NCBI GenBank assembly: GCA_001897435.1
Contig: MKSV01000011.1
Location: forward strand, 124,001-188,000
Length of the DNA stretch: 64,000 nt
Direction of reading: 5' to 3'
From: Acidobacteriales bacterium 59-55
Lineage (GTDB): Bacteria; Acidobacteriota; Terriglobia; Terriglobales; Acidobacteriaceae
The notes below the pieces were generated by a model. That model made no database searches and had not been told where the DNA came from. It was given only the letters and a program-made list of their open reading frames with translations. A program made the position numbers and the translations under genes. Shown in pieces: positions 45,726 to 54,571 of this stretch. Within the stretch, counting starts at the first letter, position 1. Each line of letters starts with the position of its first letter.

Positions 45726-46244
45726 TCAGTTTGTTTTGTGTTCGGGTGAGAGGGCAGCGGAGAGGCGTATGCCGAGCAGTCCGAAGAGAAACAGAATCGC
45801 GATAAGGGAAACGCGAGGATAGAAGCTGGGAGTGCGATAGGCTTCGACGGCCAGAATGAGGGTGGCGAGGGTGAGTAGGGTAAGGGAGATGGCGCGATGA
45901 AAGCGCTGCATACCGTACTGTAGGCTCTCTACGCTCTTGCGCTCGATGGTGCGGCCGTTGTTAGAGTCGGTGCAGGCGGCCTTGCTGGGGCAACTGTTGC
46001 AGATGTCGGCAGGAGCACGATAGGTGACGGTTTTTTTGACTGCATCCGAAAAGACCGGGAAAAGGTGCTGGTCCTGGGGGCACTCCCAAACGTCGCGGTC
46101 GGAATGATAGGTAAAGCCAACGGTGCTGATGGTAGCGGAGCGGCGATGTGCGTGGCCAGCCACCAACTCCAGGAGAAGCGCGATGAAGGCGAGGAAGAGC
46201 GCGTATCCCAGGTAGAGGATGAATTCGATGGAAACGCCATGCAT
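45726..46244 (-). CDS. Membrane protein with a transposase-like zinc-ribbon segment, next to norB
   Basis: A 172-residue protein: helix at about 8-29, a soluble loop, then two helices (about 118-135 and 143-161). The loop has Cys55 in WECPQDQHL and C-x2-C-x5-C at Cys82, Cys85 and Cys91 (YRAPADICNSCPSKAACT), then RTIERK. This pattern looks like the zinc-ribbon end of IS1182/IS1380-type transposases, but here it is set between membrane helices. The start is ATG 46244, four bases after the norB stop with GAGGAGC upstream, so it is coupled to norB. Function unknown; an NO- or metal-related accessory role is only a guess. Confidence 0.7.
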   Translation of the reverse strand: MHGVSIEFILYLGYALFLAFIALLLELVAGHAHRRSATISTVGFTYHSDRDVWECPQDQHLFPVFSDAVKKTVTYRAPADICNSCPSKAACTDSNNGRTIERKSVESLQYGMQRFHRAISLTLLTLATLILAVEAYRTPSFYPRVSLIAILFLFGLLGIRLSAALSPEHKTN

Positions 46245-46248
46245 GGCT

Positions 46249-48534
46249 TCAGCGCTCCTCAGTTTGGGTGGCGACCTCGGAGAAGAGGATATCCTGCGGT
46301 CCTTGGATCGAGCTGCCTTTCTGCATGTAGCGAACACCGAGCGCGGCGAGGTAAAGCACAGGCAAGGTGCCCCCGAGAATAAATACGATGTCGCCGGGCA
46401 TCCGCATCCATTCGAGCACGGCATTGGTATGGTTTCCGATGTAATTCAGGGTGCGGGCGTCGTAGTAGCTGACGCTGATGGAGTGGTAAAGCTGGAGCAC
46501 ACCGAGAGGAAATAGGGTAGCGAAGACCATCCAGGCGAGACCGAGGTTGAGCGACCAGAAACTGATACGCGCAGCCTTGTCCGACCAGTGCTTCTCCGGG
46601 ATGATATAGCGTAGGCAGAAGAGTGCGAGGCCAACCGAGAGCATCCCGTAGACGCCCATCATGGAGGCATGAGCGTGGTTTGCAGTGAGCGCTGTACCGA
46701 TCTCGTAATAAGAGACGATGGGCAGGTTGATGAGGAAGCCGAAGACTCCCGCGCCGAGGAAGTTCCAGAAGCCGACAGAAGCGAGGAACATGACAGCCCA
46801 GTAGTGAGGGAACGGAGTGGAAGACTTTGACTCCTGTGCAATGCCGAGTTGCAGGAAGCTCCAGGCTTCGAGCGTGAGGATAGTGAGGGGAATGACTTCG
46901 GCCGCGGAGAAGAAGGCTCCAAGCGCCATGTGCATCGCAGGCACGCCGGAGAAGTAGACGTGATGCATGGTGCCAACGATGCCGCCCGCCGAGTAGAGGA
47001 CAACATCGAGATAGATCATCCGTAGCGCAGTGCGTTCGTGGACGACACCGAGCAGAACGAAGATGTAGGCGACGAGGACCGTGGTGAAGAGTTCGAGGAA
47101 GTCCTCGACCCAGAGATGGACGACCCAGAAGCGCCAGAAATCGGTAGTGGTGAAGTGGTCGCCAGGGTTGGCCAACAGACCGACGGCGTAAAAGGCAGGG
47201 ATCGACAGCGCGGAGAAGAAGAAGAGCCAAGGAAGATTGCCGGCAGATTCGGAACGGAGACGGCCGCGAAGTCCACGATAGAGGATGGCAACCCAGAAGA
47301 AGAGTCCGACGATGAGAAGGATCTGCCACAGGCGCCCGAGGTCGAGATACTCGAAGCCCTGATCGCCGAACCAACTGCTGATGGTGCGTCCCTGCATTCC
47401 GGCGAATTCTCCGAGAAGACTGCCGACAACCACGATGACGAGCGCACCGAGCAAGGCATAGGCAAGCGATTTTTGGCCGCGAGGCTCGTGCCCCGTGATC
47501 ATCGGGACCAGAAAAATGCCCGCGGCAAGGTAGGAGGTAGAGACCCAGAAGATGGAGAGCTGGAGGTGCCAGGTGCGGACGATGTTATAGGGGAGCCAGC
47601 GGCCGAGGTCGATGCCGAAGAAGGTCTGCAGGTCGGCGCGATAGTGTTCGGACGCTCCTCCGAGCATGGTCTGGACAAGGAACAGCGCGGCCATGACGAA
47701 GAAGAACCACGCACACGCATTTTGCGCGGGCGTGAGGACGACGTCGTCGGGGGAGCGGAACGACATGCTTTGCTGCTCGCGCCCATGCCAGCCCATCATG
47801 TTCCATCGGCCAAACATGGCCAGCAGCAGGCCCGTGCCGCCGAGCAAGGCGGCGAGCGAAAGCATGCTCCATACAATTGCGTCTGCCGTGGCGTGGTTGT
47901 TGACCAGCGGTTCGGGCGGCCAATTGTTGGTGTAGGAGTAGTCGTGGCCAGGGCGTGTGGCGGCAGCAGCCCATGCCGTCCAACTGAAGAAGGCGGTGAG
48001 CTGGCGAATCTGTTCGGGGTCGTGGATGACGCTGGGCCGAAGCCCGAATTTAGTGGTGGGTTCACCGAAGAACGAGGCGTAGTAGGCGCGATTCTGCTCG
48101 AAAGCCTGTACCTGGGCGTTGGTGTAGACGAGGACGCCGCTGGACTTGTCGTAGCGATTGGCCTTGAAGTCCTCGATAGTCTTGCCGCGCGCGATGTCGG
48201 AGTTGCCGCCGCCGTACGTTTCAATACTCGACAGCGCAGCACGATGAAGATACTCGGCGGTAAAGTCGGGGCCAAGATACGCGCCGTGTCCGAAGACGGA
48301 GCCGTATTCCATCAGGCCGTTTCGCAGGAAGATGCTTTGGCCGGTCATGACGTCGGCGCGCGTAAAGAGGACGGCGCCGGTCTCGCTTTTCACGACTTCG
48401 GGAATGGGAGGCTCGTCGTTATAGGTGTAGTAGGTGAGTACGCCCATAATGAAGAAGCCGATGATGAGGACGATGGCTGCGGCTTGAATCCAGCCGTTGG
48501 AGATCATCAGCGGCCGTTTTTCGTTGAGCTGCAT
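46249..48534 (-). CDS. norB: Quinol-dependent nitric oxide reductase (qNOR)
   Basis: A 761-residue single-subunit NO reductase. The N-terminal extension holds one helix and a periplasmic domain (ADVMTGQSIFLRNGLMEYGSVFGHGAYLGPDF), which marks the quinol type. The catalytic part is the heme-copper-oxidase-like core of about twelve helices, with HLWVEDFLELF, HHVYFSGVPAMHMALGAFFSAAEVIPL and NHAHASMMGVYGMLSVGL supplying heme and non-heme iron histidines. It reduces 2 NO to N2O, often for detoxification rather than full denitrification; no nitrite reductase is seen in this window. Codon use looks more GC-rich than in the neighbours, with long frames on the other strand. Confidence 0.95.
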   Translation of the reverse strand: MQLNEKRPLMISNGWIQAAAIVLIIGFFIMGVLTYYTYNDEPPIPEVVKSETGAVLFTRADVMTGQSIFLRNGLMEYGSVFGHGAYLGPDFTAEYLHRAALSSIETYGGGNSDIARGKTIEDFKANRYDKSSGVLVYTNAQVQAFEQNRAYYASFFGEPTTKFGLRPSVIHDPEQIRQLTAFFSWTAWAAAATRPGHDYSYTNNWPPEPLVNNHATADAIVWSMLSLAALLGGTGLLLAMFGRWNMMGWHGREQQSMSFRSPDDVVLTPAQNACAWFFFVMAALFLVQTMLGGASEHYRADLQTFFGIDLGRWLPYNIVRTWHLQLSIFWVSTSYLAAGIFLVPMITGHEPRGQKSLAYALLGALVIVVVGSLLGEFAGMQGRTISSWFGDQGFEYLDLGRLWQILLIVGLFFWVAILYRGLRGRLRSESAGNLPWLFFFSALSIPAFYAVGLLANPGDHFTTTDFWRFWVVHLWVEDFLELFTTVLVAYIFVLLGVVHERTALRMIYLDVVLYSAGGIVGTMHHVYFSGVPAMHMALGAFFSAAEVIPLTILTLEAWSFLQLGIAQESKSSTPFPHYWAVMFLASVGFWNFLGAGVFGFLINLPIVSYYEIGTALTANHAHASMMGVYGMLSVGLALFCLRYIIPEKHWSDKAARISFWSLNLGLAWMVFATLFPLGVLQLYHSISVSYYDARTLNYIGNHTNAVLEWMRMPGDIVFILGGTLPVLYLAALGVRYMQKGSSIQGPQDILFSEVATQTEER

Positions 48535-48828
48535 TCACTAACTCCTGTTGGTTGACCAGATACTCTCATGCAACTTAGCAGTCGGGGTAAATATACGCCG
48601 ACTTTTGTTTCTCGAGAGAAAAATATGAAATCAATGACCATTCAGCCTTATATTTACCGTTCTGGGATCTATCGTCGGAACCCGGTGAAAGAAGCACTCC
48701 TTCCATCCTCGCTGAGCGCTCGTACTGGCTCTTCGCCAGTCATATCTCCGCAGTCGATACATTCTTTGCCTGACTATCAGATCAACGACGTCGTATCTCG
48801 AGTTGTAGGCACCCAGGCTCAGTCAATG

Positions 48829-49728
48829 TCATATCCCTGGAGAACCAATAGTCATGACAGGACACTCTGCCAGCGCAAGAACGTTGCTCACGATGCCATC
48901 CTCGAATCGTGTCAGCAGACGGGGGCCTTTCTTGGCTCCTAGAACGATCAACTCCGCCTTGACTCGTTTCGCGGTATCGAGAATTCGTGAAGCAGCCTCT
49001 CCATATTCAACGATGCAGTTGGAATAACACCAATCATAGGACAAAGCAGGCACGAGCTTTTCTAGAGCTGCCTCGAATTTAAGTCGCTGCGCCGAAGCAT
49101 CAGGACTCGTCCGCCCTGGATGTTGCATGAAGTGGCAGAGGTATATCTTGCCGAGGCTATCCTGTGCCAACGCAACTGCTAAGGCAGCTTTTCTAGCGGC
49201 ATCGGGAGCTAAATCGGTAGCGAAAATAATCGAATCGAAGGAGAAATCGCCATCGGTCGGCTCCTTAACATTCGGCCCGACAGTAAGGACTGGACAAGCC
49301 GCATGACGGATCACGCCTTCAGCACAGGAACCAAGGATGAGCTTGATCAATCCACGTCGTGCATGGGTTCCCAAAATAATAAGATCGGAATCCTGCCCCT
49401 CGGCTAAACTGACGATCGACGCTGCCGGATCGCGTGATTCCAGCATTTGAGTCTCGACAAGCACCCCGGAACTGGAAAAATCATTGGCCAATCGCCTCAA
49501 GCTTTCGCTGCTGGCGCGGCGCATCTCAGCAATGGGTTCTCCTACCACCGCACGTTCAGGACGAGATGCCACCGAAAGATCAATTACATTCGCAAGCGTT
49601 ACCGCCGACGAAAACCGCTTCGCTACGGCACAGGCATAGTTTGCCGCAACATCAGAAGCCAAAGAGAAGTCAGTCGCGAGAAGAACACGGTCGATAATCA
49701 GGTTTATTTGATCTCCAGTAATGGACAT
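48829..49728 (-). CDS. Universal stress protein, tandem Usp domains
   Basis: A 299-residue double Usp of the same subgroup as those at 14646-15539 and 35108-36001 (MSITGDQINLIIDRVLLATDFS). The loop is GTHARRGLIKLILGSCAEGVIRHAACPVLTVGP. GAGGTGCATT precedes the ATG. It lies upstream of norB in the same direction, but 294 bp separate them and that gap shows no clear element. A CRP-like site stands 104 bp upstream of its start. Confidence 0.9.
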   Translation of the reverse strand: MSITGDQINLIIDRVLLATDFSLASDVAANYACAVAKRFSSAVTLANVIDLSVASRPERAVVGEPIAEMRRASSESLRRLANDFSSSGVLVETQMLESRDPAASIVSLAEGQDSDLIILGTHARRGLIKLILGSCAEGVIRHAACPVLTVGPNVKEPTDGDFSFDSIIFATDLAPDAARKAALAVALAQDSLGKIYLCHFMQHPGRTSPDASAQRLKFEAALEKLVPALSYDWCYSNCIVEYGEAASRILDTAKRVKAELIVLGAKKGPRLLTRFEDGIVSNVLALAECPVMTIGSPGI

Positions 49729-49831
49729 AATGCACCTCGATAACTAACGCAAATCCAAAACCAAACGCAGACGATATCGATACAGTAGCGCACATGGAAC
49801 ACTCACACCTGTGATCAAGTCCATATCCGTA

Positions 49832-49847
49832 CGTGATAGACGTCACA
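49832..49847. promoter_or_regulatory. CRP/FNR-type operator upstream of a Usp gene
   Basis: CGTGATAGACGTCACA has one mismatch to TGTGA-N6-TCACA and lies 104 bp upstream of the leftward Usp start at 49728. Confidence 0.5.
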
Positions 49848-49964
49848 GACAACTGGCCCAGCTTTCGCATTCAACTCAACTTCAACTTGGCATCATCCCT
49901 CAGCTCTTTCACGAGCAAATCTTATAAACTTGGAGAAGTAAAACTATACGTTCATGAATCGCGT

Positions 49965-50174
49965 TCAACGATTCGGCTTCGGCGCATGATCCTTCAGGCC
50001 CATTGTGCGGAAAATAGCCATCGCGGGGCACCAGCCGGTGAAGGCGGATTGGAACAAATTTAATCCAACAAACACCGTCAAGAGATACCAGTAAGGTGAT
50101 ACATAGTGAGCGAGGGCAAGGGATAAGAGGACAATAACACCAGCTAACAGTCGGACGGCACTTTCGACGTTCAT
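49965..50174 (-). CDS. DUF2892 (YgaP-like) small membrane protein
   Basis: A 69-residue protein with two hydrophobic helices and the family phrase LLTVFVGLNLFQSAFTGWCPAMAIFRTMGLK. DUF2892 domains also form the membrane tail of rhodanese-type YgaP. AAAAGGAGAACCC upstream is a strong ribosome site. It follows the RND permease gene by 12 bp as the last gene of that operon. Confidence 0.85.
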   Translation of the reverse strand: MNVESAVRLLAGVIVLLSLALAHYVSPYWYLLTVFVGLNLFQSAFTGWCPAMAIFRTMGLKDHAPKPNR

Positions 50175-50186
50175 GGGTTCTCCTTT

Positions 50187-53100
50187 TCAATCGAACATTT
50201 GATAGGGTCTCGACGAAGCTCCAGCGTGCTCCGAGGTCGTGGCGTGAACAGCAGTCGTAGCATCTCGTTTCTTGATCATGTAATAAAGGACAGGAACCGC
50301 GAGCCGCGATAGTAAAGTTGATGCGACTTCGCCAGCGATGAGAGAAAGTGCCAGCCCTTGAAATATGGGATCGGAGAGAATGACGCTTGCACCGACGACC
50401 ACGGCGGCTGCGGTTAATAACATGGGCCGAAACCGAACTGCACCGGCATCGATGACCGCTTCGGCAAGAGGCATTCCCTGCATGCGACGAAGTTCAATGA
50501 AGTCAACCAGGATTATGGAGTTGCGAACGATGATGCCCGCGCCGGCAATAAAGCCGATCATTGAAGTGGCGGTAAAGAATGCTCCTAGCATGGCGTGAGC
50601 CGGAAGAATTCCTACCAGGGTGAGCGGAATAGGAGTCATGATGACCAGAGGCACGAGAAACGAGCGAAACCACCCGACCACAAGAACATAGATAAGAATG
50701 AGAACTACGACAAATGCCATCCCGAGGTCGCGAAATACTTCAAGCGTGATCTGCCATTCTCCGTCCCACTTCATGGAGTAATGGTCGGTCGACTCCGGTT
50801 GCTTGGAGTTGTAACGGGCCAGCGTATAGCCCGCTGGAAGCTGGAGATGATCGAGAGCCCGATTCATCTTGAAGATCGCATAGACGGGACTCTCTTCCGC
50901 GCCCGCGACGTCGCCTGTCACATAGACGACGCGCTTCAGGTTCTTGTGGTAGATGCTTGGCTGCAAGACTGTCTGGCGCACCTGCGTCAGCTCACGCAGG
51001 GAGACGAGGCTTCCGTCCGTCCCGGTCAGCTTGATGTTTTCAAGCTGTAGCAGGGATGAGCGTTGTTCGCGCTCCATCTGTACCTGGACCGGCACGGGAT
51101 CACGAGACTGGTCGTCATGAATAAGACCGGCAGATGCCCCGGATTCAGCAATCTCAAGCGTCTTTGCCACGTCGGCCACTGCGATCCCGCGCAGTGCAGC
51201 TTTTGCTTTATCGACGGTAAAGACGAGGCGCAACTGTGGGTCCTCGACGTACCAGTCAGTATCGACGACGCCCGCGGTCTGCTGAAAGATCTGCTTGACT
51301 CTGCGTGCTACGTCGAGTTGACCGGACATCTCCGGACCGTAGATTTCCGCGACCAGAGTCTGTACAACCGGCGGCCCAGGAGGCACTTCGCTTACCTTGA
51401 TGCGCGCGCCAAATGGCAACGCCAGTTTCACTAGTTCCGGACGCAGCCGCTTGGCAATTGCGTGACTTTGTACACTGCGGTTCTTGATGGGTAGAAGGTT
51501 CACTTGTATGTCGGCCTGGTTCGGCTGTCGGCGCAGGTAATAGTGACGGACTAGGCCATTAAAGTTATAAGGACCAGAGAGCCCAACGTATGTTTCGTAG
51601 TTGACCACTTCAGGCTGCTGTGCAAGGTAATGACCAAGCACCTGAGTCACTCTCGCGGTCTGTTCAAGTGTGGTTCCATCCGGCATGTCAACGACAACCT
51701 GGAATTCACTCTTGTTGTCGAAGGGAAGCATTTTGACTTTGACCAGTTGGAGTGGAACGAACGCGACTGCTGCCAACAGCAGTACGACTACACTAGTCAG
51801 AAACAATAGACGATAGCGGGACGAGCGGATGAGCGGTGACATAATGCGCCGGTAGAGGCGTGTACTCCAGTTCTCCTCACCGTTGTGCGCTTCCTCGTGC
51901 TCCGAGGTGTGTGCTACCAACCGCATCGCAGCCCATGGAGAGACCATAAATGCGACCAGGAGTGAGACGAACATGGCAGAGGAGGCACCGATTGGAATGG
52001 GGCGCATATATGGGCCCATCAGGCCCCGCACAAAGGCCATTGGTAAAATCGCAGCGATAACGGCTATCGTTGCCAAAACGGTTGGATTGCCGACCTCAGC
52101 GACCGCTTCGATGGCGACTTCACTCAAGGGGCGCCCACGGTTCTCTGGAAGCCGGAAGTGACGGACCATGTTCTCGACGATCACAATCGCGTCGTCGACC
52201 AGAATTCCGATGCTGAAGATAAGCGCGAAGAGGGTGACACGGTTGAGCGTGTAACCATAGAGATAGAAGGCAGCGAGCGTCAAGCCCAGCGTTACGGGAA
52301 TGGCCAGCAGCACCACACCGGATTCGCGCCAGCCGAGAAATATGGCGATGAGGAGCGTGACGGAGAACGTAGCCAGCAACAGATGTTCCAGGAGTTCATC
52401 GGACTTCGCCTTGGCCGTATCACCGTAGTTTCTGGTTGTTGTTATATTCAGGTCCGCTGGCAGCGTTGTCTTCCGCATTCCAGCGATTCTGGAGAGCACT
52501 GCGTTGGCGACGTCCGTTGCGTTCGTTCCTTTGCGCTTGGCTATCGTGATAGTCACGGCAGGCAGTTCGCCGCCAATCGTCATGTTGGCCGTCTTGCCTC
52601 CGGCACCTGCGCCGAACGTCACATAACTTGCCGGTTCTTCCGGGCCGTCGACAATTTCCGCGGCGACATCGCGGAGATAGATTGGGCGGCCATGATCGAC
52701 CCTGACAACCACCTGCTCCAGATCTGCTTTGCTATGGAAGAAGTCGCCAGCGTCTACCCTGAACTGCTGATTGCCGGTGGCAAACTGGCCCGCCTCGACG
52801 CGCACATTGGCCGCCTGCAGCTTCGCAACTACGGCTTCGGCCGAGATCGAATAGGCGGCCATCCGATCGTTGCTTAACATCACTCGCATGGTGCGCGGCT
52901 GCCCTCCAATAATGGTGGTTTCGGAGACATCCGTCACCTGCTGAATACTGTGTTCCAGGCCTGCCGCGAGCAAACGAAGCTGATAGGAGTTGTAGTTCTT
53001 TCCCCACAGAGTCAGCGTGAGGATCGGCACATCGTCGATAGAACGCTGCTTCACCATCGGTTGCGAGGCACCCGGCGGAAACCTGTCCATGTTGGAATAA

Positions 53101-53456
53101 AGCTTGCTATAGACCTTGACCAGGGCATCTTCTTCCCGCTCTCCGACCAGGAAACGTACAATGACGAGGCTGTTTCCGGGGCTGGAGGTGGAGTAAACGT
53201 ATTCGACTCCAGGGATTTCCCGCATCAGTCTTTCGATAGGAACAGTGATTCGCTGTTCGATTTCGCTGGGTGAGCTTCCGGGTATGGATGTCGTCACATC
53301 GAGTATGGGAACGATGATCTGCGGCTCTTCTTCGCGGGGAATGACCATGACTGCAAATGCTCCAAGCAAGAGCGAAGCCACAATGAATAGAGGAGTCAGC
53401 TTTGAGTCAAGGAAGGTTGCCGCAATGCGGCCGGCGATGCCAAGGGAGTTCTTCAC
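50187..53456 (-). CDS. RND efflux permease (AcrB/HAE-like)
   Basis: A 1089-residue inner-membrane proton-driven exporter with the usual twelve-helix, two-repeat plan. The N-terminal helix is followed by PREEEPQIIVPILDVTTSIPGSSPSEIEQRITVPIE. Helix 4 has SIGILVDDAIVIVEN, the double-Asp form of the HAE (organic compound) group rather than the single-Asp form of metal pumps. The start is GTG 53456, overlapping the stop of the adaptor gene (GTGA), with GAGGTGCGG upstream. Substrate unknown. Confidence 0.9.
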   Translation of the reverse strand: MKNSLGIAGRIAATFLDSKLTPLFIVASLLLGAFAVMVIPREEEPQIIVPILDVTTSIPGSSPSEIEQRITVPIERLMREIPGVEYVYSTSSPGNSLVIVRFLVGEREEDALVKVYSKLYSNMDRFPPGASQPMVKQRSIDDVPILTLTLWGKNYNSYQLRLLAAGLEHSIQQVTDVSETTIIGGQPRTMRVMLSNDRMAAYSISAEAVVAKLQAANVRVEAGQFATGNQQFRVDAGDFFHSKADLEQVVVRVDHGRPIYLRDVAAEIVDGPEEPASYVTFGAGAGGKTANMTIGGELPAVTITIAKRKGTNATDVANAVLSRIAGMRKTTLPADLNITTTRNYGDTAKAKSDELLEHLLLATFSVTLLIAIFLGWRESGVVLLAIPVTLGLTLAAFYLYGYTLNRVTLFALIFSIGILVDDAIVIVENMVRHFRLPENRGRPLSEVAIEAVAEVGNPTVLATIAVIAAILPMAFVRGLMGPYMRPIPIGASSAMFVSLLVAFMVSPWAAMRLVAHTSEHEEAHNGEENWSTRLYRRIMSPLIRSSRYRLLFLTSVVVLLLAAVAFVPLQLVKVKMLPFDNKSEFQVVVDMPDGTTLEQTARVTQVLGHYLAQQPEVVNYETYVGLSGPYNFNGLVRHYYLRRQPNQADIQVNLLPIKNRSVQSHAIAKRLRPELVKLALPFGARIKVSEVPPGPPVVQTLVAEIYGPEMSGQLDVARRVKQIFQQTAGVVDTDWYVEDPQLRLVFTVDKAKAALRGIAVADVAKTLEIAESGASAGLIHDDQSRDPVPVQVQMEREQRSSLLQLENIKLTGTDGSLVSLRELTQVRQTVLQPSIYHKNLKRVVYVTGDVAGAEESPVYAIFKMNRALDHLQLPAGYTLARYNSKQPESTDHYSMKWDGEWQITLEVFRDLGMAFVVVLILIYVLVVGWFRSFLVPLVIMTPIPLTLVGILPAHAMLGAFFTATSMIGFIAGAGIIVRNSIILVDFIELRRMQGMPLAEAVIDAGAVRFRPMLLTAAAVVVGASVILSDPIFQGLALSLIAGEVASTLLSRLAVPVLYYMIKKRDATTAVHATTSEHAGASSRPYQMFD

Positions 53457-54571
53457 TGCCGCACCTCAACCCGGCTGCCGCCCAATTCACGATCTCCGGG
53501 ATTAAGCACGACAATCTCTCCGGCACTGAGCCCGGACAGCACTTCTACCTTGTCGTCGCGCCTAGCACCCAGGGTTACATAGCGAAGAGAGGCAATGTGG
53601 TTGCCGTCGAGAACCCAGAGGGAATTCAACGAACCATGCGCAACGACTGCCGACTGCGGAATCAAAAGCGCAGAGAGGTTCCCCTTGCTGATCGCTGCTG
53701 TGCCAAACATTCCGGAGCGCAAGCCGTGAGCCTCGGGAAGATCGATCTTCACCAGAAAGCTGTGACTGGCTGGATCGGCAGCAGGATTGACCTCAGCGAC
53801 GCGTCCAGTCAATGACTGGGGCGTCAGCGCAGCAATCTCAACTGGAACAGGCATCCCTTTCTGCAAAAACCTGACCATGGATTCGTCCACGGTCGTATTG
53901 AATTGCAGGACTCCGGCTTTCTCCATTTCGAGCAGCGGCATCCCCGGCACCGCCATTGCGCCGGGATCGACATGCCGGACTGTGACGAAACCTGCAAACG
54001 GGGCGCTGAGTTGGGCATAGCCTACTACCGTGCCAGCACTGCCCTCCGCCGCTTTGGCCGCCAACATCTGGGCACGCGCCGATTCGAGCCTCGCAACGGC
54101 GACCTGCGAGCGACGCTCCACCTCGTCGAACTCCTGGCGGCTGACGGTCTTTCGTTCGCGCAGGAATTGATACCGTTGCAGCGTCGAACTGGCCAGGGAC
54201 GCCTCCGTCTGCGCAACCTGCACATTCTGCTCACTGCTTGAAACTGCGGCGCGCGCGTGATCCATCTCAAAGCGCGCCTGGGTATTATCGATCGTCACCA
54301 GCAATTGTCCGGTGCGCACAGCATCGCCTTCATGCGCGGCAATCGACGTGATGCGTCCCATGACCTGTGCAGAAAGGACCACCGACTCCCGTGCATGAAC
54401 CGTGCCAATAGCTTCCACGCTGCTCGATACCGGTTGCTCCTGAGCATGGGCGATGGAAAGACCGGAAACGACACGGGTCACAGCAGCCTCGGGTGCCTTA
54501 TGTGTGCATCCGGCAAGTCCCAGAGCAGCGATTGCAAAAAGAACGCCGAATTTATTTCCGAATCTGTTCAT
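53453..54571 (-). CDS. RND periplasmic adaptor (membrane fusion lipoprotein)
   Basis: A 372-residue adaptor. The lipobox LAGC near residue 22 (LGLAGCTHK) anchors it to the inner membrane. It has the biotinyl-lipoyl-like hairpin (ITSIAAHEGDAVRTGQLLVTID), a helical hairpin of about 90 residues, and beta-barrel parts (APFAGFVTVRHVDPGAMAVPG). It joins the RND pump to the TolC-type channel. Its ATG overlaps the stop of the TolC gene. Confidence 0.9.
   Translation of the reverse strand: MNRFGNKFGVLFAIAALGLAGCTHKAPEAAVTRVVSGLSIAHAQEQPVSSSVEAIGTVHARESVVLSAQVMGRITSIAAHEGDAVRTGQLLVTIDNTQARFEMDHARAAVSSSEQNVQVAQTEASLASSTLQRYQFLRERKTVSRQEFDEVERRSQVAVARLESARAQMLAAKAAEGSAGTVVGYAQLSAPFAGFVTVRHVDPGAMAVPGMPLLEMEKAGVLQFNTTVDESMVRFLQKGMPVPVEIAALTPQSLTGRVAEVNPAADPASHSFLVKIDLPEAHGLRSGMFGTAAISKGNLSALLIPQSAVVAHGSLNSLWVLDGNHIASLRYVTLGARRDDKVEVLSGLSAGEIVVLNPGDRELGGSRVEVRQ

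Noticed and set aside
47038..48555. 505-codon open frame on the plus strand opposite norB
   Set aside because: It is very rich in Glu, Asp and Gly, has no recognisable domain and lies fully antisense to a well-supported qNOR gene; it is a by-product of norB codon use. The 371-codon frame at 46259-47374 is rejected for the same reason.
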